From positions 124,001 through 188,000 of the forward strand of contig NZ_JBBDQW010000005.1 in the NCBI RefSeq assembly GCF_040905785.1: a DNA stretch of 64,000 bases. The letters run 5' to 3'. Below, piece after piece: positions 42,810 to 51,320 of this stretch; position 1 is the first letter of the stretch; each line of letters opens with the position of its first letter. Source of the stretch: Tistlia sp040905785. GTDB taxonomy: Bacteria; Pseudomonadota; Alphaproteobacteria; Kiloniellales; DSM-21159. The notes under the pieces are model-generated. The model saw nothing but the letters and a program-made list of their open reading frames with translations. It made no database searches and was not told the DNA's origin. Both the position numbers and the translations under genes were made by a program.

Positions 42810-45107
42810 ATGGCGCTTTCGTCGATCTCCCAGAAGATCTGGCACGACAAATACCGGTTGAAGGACGCCGAGGGCGCGCCGCTCGAGGACAGCGTCGAGG
42901 ACAGCTGGCGGCGGGTCGCCCGGGCGCTGGCCGCCGTCGAGCGCGCGCCCGACCTCTGGGAAGGGCGCTTCTACGAGGCCCTGGAGGGCTTCCGCTTCCT
43001 GCCCGCCGGGCGGATCCTGGCCGGCGCCGGCACCGAGCGCAACGTGACGCTGTTCAACTGCTTCGTCATGGGCACGATCCCCGACGACATGGGCGGGATC
43101 TTCGCCCAGCTGCGCGAGGCGGCGCTGACCCTGCAGCAGGGCGGCGGCATCGGCTACGACTTCTCGACCCTGCGGCCGCGCGGCGCGCCGGTCGCCGGCG
43201 TCGGCGCCGACGCCTCGGGCCCGCTGTCCTTCATGGACGTCTGGGACGCCATGTGCGCCACCGTGATGTCGGCCGGCAACCGGCGCGGCGCCATGATGGC
43301 GACCCTGCGCTGCGACCATCCCGACATCGAGGCCTTCGTCGAGGCCAAGCGAACCCCGGGCCGGCTGACCAACTTCAACCTCTCGGTGCTGGTCACCGAC
43401 GGCTTCATGACGGCGCTGCGCGAGGACGCCGACTGGCCGCTGGTGTTCGGCGGCAGGACCTTCCGGACCATGAAGGCGCGGGCGCTCTGGGAGCGCATCA
43501 TGGCGGCGACCTACGAGGCCTCCGAGCCGGGCGTCATCTTCATCGACCGCATCAACCAGCGCAACAACCTGCACTACTGCGAGACGATCGGCTCGACCAA
43601 TCCCTGCGGCGAGCAGCCGCTGCCGCCCTACGGCGCCTGCCTGCTCGGCTCGATCAACCTGGCGGCCCTGGTCGAGCGGCCCTTCGAAGCCGATGCCGAC
43701 CTCGACCTCGAGGCGCTGGCCGAGCTGACCGCCACCGCCGTGCGCCTGCTCGACAACGCCATCGACGCCTCGCGCTTCCCGCTCGAGGCGCAGAAGGCGG
43801 AGGCGCTGGCCAAGCGGCGCATCGGCCTCGGCATCACCGGGCTCGCCGACGCCCTGATCCTCTGCGGCCTGCGCTACGGCAGCCAGGAGGCGGTCGAGCG
43901 CAGCGAGCGCTGGCTGGGCGCCTTGCGCCGTGCCGCCTACCTGGCCTCGAGCGAGCTGGCCGCCGAGAAGGGCAGCTTCCCGCTGTTCGACCGCGAGGCC
44001 TTCCTGGCCGGCGAGACCGTCGGCGAGCTCGAGCCAGAGGTGCGCGAGGCGATCGCCCGCTACGGCATTCGCAATGGCCTGGTCACCTCGGTCGCGCCGA
44101 CCGGGACGATCTCGCTGCTTGCCGACAACGTCTCCTCGGGCCTGGAGCCGGTCTTCGCCTTCGAGTACACGCGCCGGGTCCGCCAGGCCGACGGCGAGCG
44201 GCCGGCCGAGAAGGTCGTCGACCACGCCTACCGCCTGTTCCGCGAGCGCTTCGGCGCCGAGGCGGCGCCGGGGCCGGCCTTCGTCGACGCCCAGTCGCTG
44301 GAGCCGGCGGCGCACCTGGTCATGCAGGCGACGGTGCAGCGCTTCATCGACTCCTCGGTCTCCAAGACCATCAACCTGCCGGCCGACATCGGCTTCGAGG
44401 CCTTCAAGGACGTCTACCGCAGCGCCTACGAGCTCGGCTGCAAGGGCTGCACGACCTACCGGCCGAACGCGCTGCGCGGCGCCGTGCTGGAGGTCGAGGA
44501 CAAGGCCGCCGCCGCCGCGCCCGCGGAGGGCGGCGTCGTCCACCTGACGGAGCCGCTGGCCCGGCCCGAGGCCCTGCCCGGTCGGACCTACAAGCTGACC
44601 TGGCCGGAGAGCGACCACGCCATCTACATCACGCTCAACGACATCGTGCAGGACGGGCGGCGCAGGCCCTTCGAGGTCTTCATCAACTCCAAGAACATGG
44701 AGCACTACGCCTGGACCGTGGCCCTGACCCGGATGATCTCGGCGGTATTCCGGCGCGGCGGCGACGTCTCCTTCGTCGTCGAGGAGCTGAAGGCGGTCTT
44801 CGATCCGCGCGGCGGCGCCTGGCTGGGCGGTCGCTACGTGCCCTCGCTGCTCGCCGCGATCGGCGGCGTCATCGAGCGGCATCTGGTCGACATCGGCTTC
44901 CTGGCGCCGCCGGAGGCCGCCTCCCTGGCCGAGCAGGTGCGGCGCGTCGCGGCCGGCGACGACCAGCCGCCGCCCGAGGAGGGCGCGAGCCCCGGCGGCG
45001 GGCGGGGCCGCGTCGCCCGGCAGTGCCCCAAGTGCGGCAGCGCCGCGCTGATCCGCCAGGAGGGCTGCGACCTCTGCACCGGCTGCGGCTACTCGAAGTG
45101 CTCGTGA
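42810..45107 (+). CDS. nrdJ: Adenosylcobalamin-dependent ribonucleotide reductase (class II)
   Basis: A 765-aa class II RNR, which converts ribonucleotides to deoxyribonucleotides without oxygen dependence. Motifs are TLFNCFVMG (first redox Cys), GGGIGYDFSTLRPRGAPVAG, NPCGEQPLPPYGACLLGSINLAALV (with the radical-site Cys and the catalytic Asn/Glu region) and VAPTGTISLLADNVSSGLEPVF. The C-terminus has a zinc-ribbon tail, CPKCGSAALIRQEGCDLCTGCGYSKCS, which holds redox-active cysteines. ATG 42810 (MALSSISQKIWHDKYR) matches the family start; ATG 42738 is an unsupported extension into plsC. Confidence 0.95.
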   Translation: MALSSISQKIWHDKYRLKDAEGAPLEDSVEDSWRRVARALAAVERAPDLWEGRFYEALEGFRFLPAGRILAGAGTERNVTLFNCFVMGTIPDDMGGIFAQLREAALTLQQGGGIGYDFSTLRPRGAPVAGVGADASGPLSFMDVWDAMCATVMSAGNRRGAMMATLRCDHPDIEAFVEAKRTPGRLTNFNLSVLVTDGFMTALREDADWPLVFGGRTFRTMKARALWERIMAATYEASEPGVIFIDRINQRNNLHYCETIGSTNPCGEQPLPPYGACLLGSINLAALVERPFEADADLDLEALAELTATAVRLLDNAIDASRFPLEAQKAEALAKRRIGLGITGLADALILCGLRYGSQEAVERSERWLGALRRAAYLASSELAAEKGSFPLFDREAFLAGETVGELEPEVREAIARYGIRNGLVTSVAPTGTISLLADNVSSGLEPVFAFEYTRRVRQADGERPAEKVVDHAYRLFRERFGAEAAPGPAFVDAQSLEPAAHLVMQATVQRFIDSSVSKTINLPADIGFEAFKDVYRSAYELGCKGCTTYRPNALRGAVLEVEDKAAAAAPAEGGVVHLTEPLARPEALPGRTYKLTWPESDHAIYITLNDIVQDGRRRPFEVFINSKNMEHYAWTVALTRMISAVFRRGGDVSFVVEELKAVFDPRGGAWLGGRYVPSLLAAIGGVIERHLVDIGFLAPPEAASLAEQVRRVAAGDDQPPPEEGASPGGGRGRVARQCPKCGSAALIRQEGCDLCTGCGYSKCS

Positions 45108-45139
45108 GCGCCCCGTGCCCCGTGAGCGCCCCGTGAGCC
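45104..45139. repeat. 18-bp tandem duplication at the nrdJ stop / next start
   Basis: GTGAGCGCCCCGTGCCCC (45104-45121) is followed by a copy matching at 16 of 18 bases (45122-45139). The first GTGA is the nrdJ stop. A 10-codon frame from that GTG ends in a TGA (45134-45136) that overlaps the GTG at 45133. The layout mirrors the DUF218-plsC junction. Confidence 0.85.
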
Positions 45140-45345
45140 GCCGCCTCTGCCGCCAGTGCGGCGCCGCGCTCGGCATCGACGACGACCGCTGCCAGGCCTG
45201 CGGCGCCGCCAATCCCGTGCCGCTGCCCTGGTACACGCCCTTCCTGGGTTTGGCGATCATCGTCCTGCTGGTGCTGCTGCTGGTCGACTTCGGCGACGTC
45301 TCGCGGCTGGTCGAGTCCGGCTGGGTCGCGCTCCACGGCGGCTGA
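45133..45345 (+). CDS. Small zinc-ribbon membrane protein downstream of nrdJ
   Basis: A 70-aa protein: a zinc ribbon of two CxxC pairs (LCRQCGAALGIDDDRCQACGAANP) followed by one membrane helix (FLGLAIIVLLVLLLVDF) and a short tail. The function is unknown. GTG 45133 is favoured because the preceding mini-frame ends over it (GTGA); GTG 45115, in the same frame, would add six residues. It probably shares the nrdJ transcript. Confidence 0.7.
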   Translation: MSRRLCRQCGAALGIDDDRCQACGAANPVPLPWYTPFLGLAIIVLLVLLLVDFGDVSRLVESGWVALHGG

Positions 45346-45374
45346 AGGGCGGCCGCCAACCGGCGAAGGCGGTC

Positions 45375-46715
45375 TCAAGCGGGGACGAACAACCTCTGCC
45401 CCAGCATCGCCGCGGCGCCGGCCAGCAGGGCGCCGCCGAGGCCGCCGGCGAGCCAGGACCAGAGCCGGCCGCGGCTCAGCGCCATGCCCAGCGCGCCCTT
45501 GACCGCGGTGTTGACCCCCGCGGCCAGCAGGATCGCACCGCCGGCCAGCGCCGGGAGCGCCGCCCCGTCGGCGACCAGGGCCGAGAACGACAGCGTCACG
45601 GCGTCGACGTCGGCGAGGCCGGAGACGGCGGCGATCAGGTAGAGCGCCTCGTTGCCGACCCAGCGGCGCAGCGCCTCGGTGCCGAGCAGGATCGCCGCGA
45701 GCAGCAGGCCGAACTTGAGCGCCGTGCCGAGCTCCAGGGGATTCTCGGCCTCGAGCCTGACCGCGGCTTCCTCGCGCGCAGGTTCCTGCGGCGCAGGCTT
45801 CTCCGGCGCGCTCCCTCCGCCGGCCGCCGCCCAGAGCGCGACCGCGGCCGCCGCCAGCCCGGCGGCGAGCAAGGGTGCCGCCAGCAGCGGCAGCAGCGCG
45901 GGCGCGATCAGGCCCGAGACCAGCAGCATGCGCGGGAACATGACGGCGCAGGACAGCAGGATCCCGGCGGCCAGCAGGCGCGGCGGCGCCAGCCCCTCGG
46001 GCTTGGCAGAGGCCGCCCGGCGCGCCAGGGCGACCGTCGTCGCGGTCGAGGAGGCAAGGCCGCCCAGCAGGCCGGTGAGCAGCAGGCCCCGACGCGGCCC
46101 GGCCAGGCGGATCGCGAAGTAGCCGATCGAGGACAGGCCGGCGACCAGCACGACCATCCACCAGATCCGGTAGGGATTGAGGGCCTGCCAGGGCCCCAGG
46201 CCACGGTCCGGCAGCACCGGCAGCAGCACCAGCGAGATCAGCAGCAGCTGGAGCACGGCCAGCAGCTCGCGCCGCTCGAGGCGCCCGACCAGCCGGTGCA
46301 GCTGCGGCTTGGTGCCGAGCAGCAGGGCGACGATGACCGCCCCGGCGCCGGCGACCGCCAGCTCGCCTGCCCCGGCGGCGGCGCCGAGTCCGAAGGTGAC
46401 CAGGGCGGCGACCGCGCTGGTCGCCGAAAGGTCGCGGCTGGCTGCGGTGGCGCGCCAGTAGCCGGCCGCGAGCACCAGCCCGAGGGCAAGGAAGGCCGCG
46501 GCCAGCACCGGCAATCCCTGGCCCGGCGCCTCGGCCTGGCCGAGCAGGCTGGCCAGGCCGCCGAGCAGGCCGATCAGCCCGAAGGTGCGCAGGCCGGCGA
46601 CGCGCGCGCCCTCGGCCAGGGCCCGCGCGCGCCAGCCGCGCTCCAGGCCGATCAGCAGGCCGGCGGCGAGCGCCGCGGCCAGGCGCTCCAGAAGGGCGAG
46701 GTCGTCGAGCGGCAT
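45375..46715 (-). CDS. MgtC/SapB-DUF4010 family membrane protein
   Basis: A 446-aa polytopic protein with a dozen or so hydrophobic segments. The N-terminal MgtC-like domain has LAAGLLIGLERGWRARALAEGARVAGLRTFGLIGLLGGLASLLG. The C-terminal DUF4010 domain has LNPYRIWWMVVLVAGLSSIGYFAIRLAGPRRGLLLTGLLGGLASSTATTVALARRA and SGLADVDAVTLSFSALV. Function in this family is poorly known; MgtC itself modulates ATP synthase and Mg2+ homeostasis. Start 46715 is chosen where the homology begins. Confidence 0.88.
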   Translation of the reverse strand: MPLDDLALLERLAAALAAGLLIGLERGWRARALAEGARVAGLRTFGLIGLLGGLASLLGQAEAPGQGLPVLAAAFLALGLVLAAGYWRATAASRDLSATSAVAALVTFGLGAAAGAGELAVAGAGAVIVALLLGTKPQLHRLVGRLERRELLAVLQLLLISLVLLPVLPDRGLGPWQALNPYRIWWMVVLVAGLSSIGYFAIRLAGPRRGLLLTGLLGGLASSTATTVALARRAASAKPEGLAPPRLLAAGILLSCAVMFPRMLLVSGLIAPALLPLLAAPLLAAGLAAAAVALWAAAGGGSAPEKPAPQEPAREEAAVRLEAENPLELGTALKFGLLLAAILLGTEALRRWVGNEALYLIAAVSGLADVDAVTLSFSALVADGAALPALAGGAILLAAGVNTAVKGALGMALSRGRLWSWLAGGLGGALLAGAAAMLGQRLFVPA

Positions 46716-46779
46716 CGGCGCAGAGTGACCGGCGGCGGCGGTCCTGCGCAAGCGACCTCGCCGCCTGCCGGCTCCGGCG

Positions 46780-47409
46780 TCAAGTCGGCGGGCAGTGCCG
46801 GTCGACCAGGCGGATCAGCTGGGACAAGGAGCGGTCGACGATGCCGAGGGCGCGCAGGTGCCGGTCGGTCTCGACCAGGTACTCGCTGCAGGGCCCCCGG
46901 TTGCCGCGGCCCTGGACGATCATGCGGGCGACCCAGTCGGCAGGCATCTTGCCGGTGTACTGGGGATGGCGCGGGTCGACCACGAACCCGAGCGCCGAGA
47001 CCGGCCCCTCGGGCGTCCGGGTGGTGAGCCAGCGCGGCTCGTAGACCCCGGTCACCATCTCGCGCTCCCATAGATAGTCCATCACCGTGCCGGCCTCGGC
47101 GGCCGGCGCCTGGAAGATCATGCCGTGGCAGGCGCCGCCGCGGTCGAGCCCGAGCACCAGGCCCGGACGCTCCGGCGTGCCGCGGTAGCGATGCGAATAG
47201 ACGCAGAAGCGCCGGTGAAAGCCGTGCAGCAGGGCCTGGCGCACCGCCAGATGGGGGAAGCCCGGGTTCCACATCAGGCTGCCGTAGCCGAACACCCAGA
47301 AGTCCCGGCCCGCGGGCAGCTCGGGCCGGGGCCGCGTCGCGCCGTAAGCGCGCAGCGCGTCGTAGTCGAGGGAGCGGACCGCGGGAGGACTGCCGTGCAT
47401 GCTGGTCAC
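46780..47409 (-). CDS. ChaC-like glutathione-specific gamma-glutamylcyclotransferase
   Basis: A 209-aa protein with the gamma-glutamylcyclotransferase fold. The glycine-rich substrate loop is VFGYGSLMWNPGF (Y42-GSL), followed by RRFCVYSHRYRGTPERPGLVLGLDRGGACHGMIFQ, YLWEREMVTGVYEPRW (candidate catalytic Glu) and the C-terminal GNRGPCSEYLVETDRHLRALGI. ChaC-type enzymes cleave glutathione to 5-oxoproline and Cys-Gly. It is divergent from the broken methyltransferase gene. Confidence 0.9.
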   Translation of the reverse strand: MTSMHGSPPAVRSLDYDALRAYGATRPRPELPAGRDFWVFGYGSLMWNPGFPHLAVRQALLHGFHRRFCVYSHRYRGTPERPGLVLGLDRGGACHGMIFQAPAAEAGTVMDYLWEREMVTGVYEPRWLTTRTPEGPVSALGFVVDPRHPQYTGKMPADWVARMIVQGRGNRGPCSEYLVETDRHLRALGIVDRSLSQLIRLVDRHCPPT

Positions 47410-47515
47410 ATGGTAGCGCCGGGGCGACCGTGCGGCAAAGGCGGCATCGCTCCCGCGGTTTCGGCAGGGGCAGGCTCGGCGCTATGCTTGGGGCGTAGGC
47501 TGCCGGAGGCAGACG

Positions 47516-47734
47516 ATGGACAGGAACCACTACGTCGCCGCGAACCGCGCGGCCTGGGACCGCTCGGCGCCCCTGCATCGCGACGGCGGCGCCTGGCAGC
47601 AGCTGGCCGAGGGCTTCGCCCGCCCCGGCTTCTCCTGCCTGCACCCGCTTACCACGGAGCTGCTCGAGCAGGCGGGCGTGGCCGGCAAGAACGCGACGGT
47701 CGAGGCAGAGAGGTCGCCTATGGTAAGTCGATGA
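47516..47734 (+). pseudogene. 5' fragment of an interrupted SAM-dependent methyltransferase gene
   Basis: About 60 native N-terminal residues, MDRNHYVAANRAAWDRSAPL through TELLEQAGVAGK, match the start of a class I methyltransferase of a widespread bacterial family. The frame then runs into unrelated sequence (from about 47690-47705) and stops at 47732-47734. The SAM-binding glycine motif expected next is absent. The 3' part of the same gene is at 51321-51794, beyond the McrBC island, so the gene is broken and the product should be inactive. Confidence 0.85.
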
Positions 47735-47776
47735 TCAGACTAGGCGCTTTCAGAAAGTCTCTTTAGAGTTAGGGCC

Positions 47777-50032
47777 ATGACCGAGCAACTCGACCTGAAC
47801 ACGACCTATAAGGCGATCCTTGAGGCGGCGCGCACCCGCCAATTCATAAGCTATGGCGACCTTGCCAAGGTTAACGGTGCCGCATGGCGAAAAGTCCGCC
47901 GCGCCATGAACCATCACCTCGGCGACCTCGTCGAAATCGCTGCGAAGCGCGACTGGCCGATGCCGAGCGCCATTGTTGTCAACAAGAGTAACGTCGGAAG
48001 CGGCCTGCTGGAAGGCGAGGCGCGCGACGGCTTTATCAACGCCGCAAAGAGCTTTGGCTTCGATGTAATCGATCCAGCCGCATTCGTTCGCGAGCAACAA
48101 GATGCTCTGTTTGCCTGGGCGCCTACTGCACCGAATGAACTGGAGCTAACGTCCGAGGAGCTCGCCAAGTTCCAGAAGTCCAACGGCTCTGGATCAACGG
48201 GCCGCAAGGACGGCCCTCATTTCGTTCGCCTGTTCGGCCCGCTTCTCGACGCAATGCGGGGACTCGGCGACGCCGCCGAGCCCAAACAAATCTTTGCGGC
48301 TCTTGTCAAGAATCCACTTGTCACTGAGGAAGACCTAAAGGCGAAAAACAAGAATGGGTTGTCAAAGTACGAGAACCAAGTCGGTTGGGCAAAATTTTAC
48401 CTCGCCAAGGCTGGGTTGATCGAGAGCAAGAGGCGCGGTACCTGGCACCTGACCTCCGAGGGACGGGAAACGCATCTCGACTATGATGCTGCACTTGCGC
48501 TTTTTCGGGATATTCGCGCCCGTTACAGAATTGTTAATGATGATGGCATCGGTAACGTGGCAGCTCCTTCTGATCAAGGTACCGGCGATATTTTCGATGA
48601 TCCGAACCGTCGTTTCTGGTTTGTCGGCGCGGTTTGGGGCGGTACCGATGATCAGATGGAACGGTTCCTCCGTGAAGGCATCTGGCAGAACGGCTACCAG
48701 GACAAGTATATCGAACACGTCGGCCGTATGCGGCCGGGCGATCGGATCGCGATCAAAGCTGCGCTCGTCAAGAAGTATGGTCTCCCTTTCGAGAACCAGG
48801 ATAAGCCTGTCTCGTGCATGCGGATTAAGGCGATCGGCACGATCACCGAGAACCTGAATGATGGCAGGACGGTCAAGGTCGATTGGAAGCCGCTGGACGA
48901 GCCAAGGGACTGGTATTTCTATACATACCGCGTAACCCTTGTTGAGGCGGACGCCTCGGATGAGCTCGCGCGCCGGCTAATCCAGTTCACCTTCAACGAC
49001 CATAAACAGGACTATGAATTTTGGCTGCGCCAGTCTTATTGGGCGAAGCGCTACCGCAATCGCGCGCCAACGTTCACTGATATCGAGTTTGAGAACGAGG
49101 AAGCTGATGCCGACATTGAGAGGGCGGAGATCACGCCTTACGCCATCGGCGACATCCTGAACGACGGATGCTTTCTATCTAAGGAGGCACTAGCCTCCGC
49201 CCTTTCCCATCTTAGCGTCAAGAAGAATCTCATCCTTCAGGGACCGCCCGGCACTGGGAAGACCTGGCTTGCCAAGCGGCTCGGTTATGCTCTAATCGGT
49301 ACCAAAGATCGCGCGATCACCCGCAAGCGGATGCGTTCGATCCAATTCCACCCTTCGCTGTCCTATGAGGATTTTGTGCGCGGTTGGCGCCCCGATGGCA
49401 ACGGCGATCTCTCTCTGATCGACGGCGTCTTTCTTGAGTCCGTTGAGACGGCACGGGCAGAGCCAGACGGTCCGTTTGTCGTTATTGTAGAGGAAATCAA
49501 TCGGGGCAACCCCGCCCAAATCTTCGGTGAAATGCTGACATTGCTCGAAAAGGATAAACGCAGTGAAGCTGATGCGATAGAACTTGCCTATCGGCGAGAA
49601 CCGGGTGAGCGCGTCTTCATTCCGAGCAACCTCTATGTGATCGGCACAATGAACATCGCCGACCGATCGCTCGCCCTCGTCGATCTGGCGCTGCGTCGCC
49701 GCTTTGCCTTCGTCACCCTTGAAACCGCGCTCAATGAGAGCTGGCGTCTTTGGTGCAAGAATAAATCCGGCATTGACGGGCAGACTCTTGACCGAATTCA
49801 ACAACTAGTGGCGGAGCTCAATGACGAGATCGCAGCCGACCGTTCCCTCGGCGCGCAGTTCAGGATTGGCCACAGCTATGTAACTCCCGCACCCGGTGAG
49901 GTGATTGGCGACGCAAGAACTTGGTTCCGTGGGATCGTAGAGACAGAGATCGCACCGCTCCTTGAAGAATACTGGTTCGATAACCTCGATCAGGCCGCCA
50001 AATCGAAGGCGCGACTCCTCAAGGGCCTATGA
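47777..50032 (+). CDS. McrB-like AAA+ GTPase with Mrr-type winged helix and PUA/EVE-like domain
   Basis: A 751-aa motor subunit of a modification-dependent restriction system. Residues about 8-116 form an unrecognised domain with PMPSAIVVNKSNVGSG. Residues 147-232 are an Mrr N-terminal winged helix (FVRLFGPLLDAMRGLG ... QVGWAKFYLAKAGLIESKRRGTWHLTSEGRE). Residues 278-392 look like a PUA/EVE-type modified-base reader (RRFWFVGAVWGGTDDQ, GIWQNGY, MRPGDRIAIKAALVKK, IKAIGTITEN). The AAA+ motor has Walker A G489-PPGTGKT, McrB signature EEINRGN (572-578) and TMNIADRSLALVDLALRRRF near 625-644. It overlaps mcrC by ATGA. Its upstream Shine-Dalgarno is weak, and a palindrome CTTTC-A-GAAAG lies at 47747-47757. 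Confidence 0.9.
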   Translation: MTEQLDLNTTYKAILEAARTRQFISYGDLAKVNGAAWRKVRRAMNHHLGDLVEIAAKRDWPMPSAIVVNKSNVGSGLLEGEARDGFINAAKSFGFDVIDPAAFVREQQDALFAWAPTAPNELELTSEELAKFQKSNGSGSTGRKDGPHFVRLFGPLLDAMRGLGDAAEPKQIFAALVKNPLVTEEDLKAKNKNGLSKYENQVGWAKFYLAKAGLIESKRRGTWHLTSEGRETHLDYDAALALFRDIRARYRIVNDDGIGNVAAPSDQGTGDIFDDPNRRFWFVGAVWGGTDDQMERFLREGIWQNGYQDKYIEHVGRMRPGDRIAIKAALVKKYGLPFENQDKPVSCMRIKAIGTITENLNDGRTVKVDWKPLDEPRDWYFYTYRVTLVEADASDELARRLIQFTFNDHKQDYEFWLRQSYWAKRYRNRAPTFTDIEFENEEADADIERAEITPYAIGDILNDGCFLSKEALASALSHLSVKKNLILQGPPGTGKTWLAKRLGYALIGTKDRAITRKRMRSIQFHPSLSYEDFVRGWRPDGNGDLSLIDGVFLESVETARAEPDGPFVVIVEEINRGNPAQIFGEMLTLLEKDKRSEADAIELAYRREPGERVFIPSNLYVIGTMNIADRSLALVDLALRRRFAFVTLETALNESWRLWCKNKSGIDGQTLDRIQQLVAELNDEIAADRSLGAQFRIGHSYVTPAPGEVIGDARTWFRGIVETEIAPLLEEYWFDNLDQAAKSKARLLKGL

Positions 50033-51180
50033 GCTCTGTACTGGAATCCGAGGAAGAAAGTGCGGCGGCCGCGCAACTCGCCTACGATAGCATTCCGGTC
50101 CGGAATGTCTGGTTCCTCTTCCTCTACGCATACGACCTAGCGCGGTTTCAGGGACGGTTTGCGGCCGAGATCGAGGAGTCGCCAGACTTCAAGTCTCTGA
50201 TTGCGCGCCTTCTGTGTCATGCCGTTGAAACCCGCCTGCGCCGGAACCTGAGCTTCGGCTACCGGCACCGCGAGGAGACCCTCAAGCGCGTGCGCGGGCG
50301 GATCGACATCCTCCAGACCGAGTCCCGTAATCTATTCCGCCGTGGCGAGATCGCTTGCCGCTTCGAGGAGCTGACTATCGACACGCCTCGCAACCGACTC
50401 GTGCGGGCAGCTCTGACGGTGTTGGGTGGACGGATTCATGATTCAGCGCTCGCGCACAGAACCAGCATGCTCTCTGGGGCGCTTGGCCGTGTCGGTGTTA
50501 GCGGCGCGATGCCCTCACGCGCCGAAATGGCATCTGATGAGATTGGGCGGCACGAAGCCCAGGACAGCCTGATGGTTTCGCTAGCTCGCGCGGTCTTTGA
50601 CCTTGTGTTGCCGTCCGAGAGAAAAGGTTTCCGTTCCCTACTTAGGGCGCAGCGTGGCGAAACGGAGTTCCGCAAGCTTTTCGAACGCGCCATTGCCAAC
50701 TTCTTCGCGGCCGAACTGCCGCGCGAGGAAGGTTGGCGCGTCTATCCTGGCAAGCACTTTAACTGGCCTATCGGCGCCGCCTCTCCCGGCATTCAGATTC
50801 ACCTGCCGATGATGGTGACGGACATCATCGTTGAGAACGAACAGGTAGGGCGGCGGATCATCATCGACACGAAATTTACGAAAATATTGACGCGTTCGCA
50901 GTTCGGCGACAGTCAGCGTTTCAAGACAGGCCACATATACCAGCTCTACTCCTATCTTCGCAGTCAGGAACGTGAGAGTGACCCTCGCTCCCTCATATCG
51001 GAGGGGATACTACTTTATCCAGCGATCGGTTTTGATATGGACGAGGTGGCAGAGCTGCAAGGGCATCTTGTGCGGTTCGTGACGATCGATCTCGCCCTGC
51101 CGAGCGCCGAGGTGGTCGCGAGGCTACGACAATTGCTACTACTTACTGGGCTCAGCGCAACGATGCCAGAACGTGCGTAA
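50029..51180 (+). CDS. McrC-like PD-(D/E)xK nuclease subunit
   Basis: A 383-aa McrC-family protein, the nuclease partner recruited to the McrB hexamer. The N-terminal part has the family motif IPVRNVWFLFLYAYDL, and RRNLSFGYRHREETLKRVRGRIDILQT is also typical. The C-terminal nuclease core shows D265 (MMVTDIIVEN), D280-TK282 (RRIIIDTKF) and Q305 in the next helix (HIYQLYSYL), an intact PD-(D/E)xK arrangement. It starts inside the mcrB stop (ATGA), implying coupled synthesis. GC and codon use match mcrB, not the flanking genes. Confidence 0.92.
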   Translation: MSSVLESEEESAAAAQLAYDSIPVRNVWFLFLYAYDLARFQGRFAAEIEESPDFKSLIARLLCHAVETRLRRNLSFGYRHREETLKRVRGRIDILQTESRNLFRRGEIACRFEELTIDTPRNRLVRAALTVLGGRIHDSALAHRTSMLSGALGRVGVSGAMPSRAEMASDEIGRHEAQDSLMVSLARAVFDLVLPSERKGFRSLLRAQRGETEFRKLFERAIANFFAAELPREEGWRVYPGKHFNWPIGAASPGIQIHLPMMVTDIIVENEQVGRRIIIDTKFTKILTRSQFGDSQRFKTGHIYQLYSYLRSQERESDPRSLISEGILLYPAIGFDMDEVAELQGHLVRFVTIDLALPSAEVVARLRQLLLLTGLSATMPERA

Positions 51181-51280
51181 GCCAATTGGGGTGAGTCGAC
51201 GACTTTGCTGGGAATGATGCGTATCCATTGGCTCCGCTTCGCTGGATGAAAGGCTCGGACTCTGCCACTGCATCTACAGA

Positions 51281-51298
51281 GAACTGCACGAGCAGTTC
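51281..51298 (+). terminator. Hairpin downstream of the mcrC-like gene
   Basis: GAACTGC-ACGA-GCAGTTC is a perfect 7-bp stem with a 4-base loop, 100 bases beyond the mcrC stop and just before the right edge of the island. No T-run follows. It could be a weak terminator or part of the element's end. Confidence 0.4.
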
Positions 51299-51320
51299 CG
51301 AACTGTGTATAGAATGACAA

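Larger units (their letters stand above)
47706..51320 (+). mobile_element. Inserted McrBC defense island
   Basis: A segment of about 3.6 kb interrupts a methyltransferase gene and carries two overlapping genes of a McrBC-type system. Base composition falls sharply relative to the flanks: 48481-48540 has 27 G/C in 60, while adjacent host genes are far richer, and AT-ending codons are common. No integrase, transposase, tRNA target or matching terminal repeats were found. About 45 codons of the target gene are missing, so it looks like a replacement by recombination rather than a clean transposition. Boundaries are estimated from loss of methyltransferase similarity, to within some 15 bases. Confidence 0.8.

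Noticed and set aside
42783..45359. 858-codon minus-strand frame opposite nrdJ
   Set aside because: Antisense shadow of nrdJ; low-complexity translation, no Shine-Dalgarno, no motif.
51181..51320. Integrase or transposase remnant at the right edge of the McrBC island
   Set aside because: Short frames such as the one reading CIYRELHEQFRTVYRM show no recognisable recombinase motif, and no terminal repeat matches the left edge.
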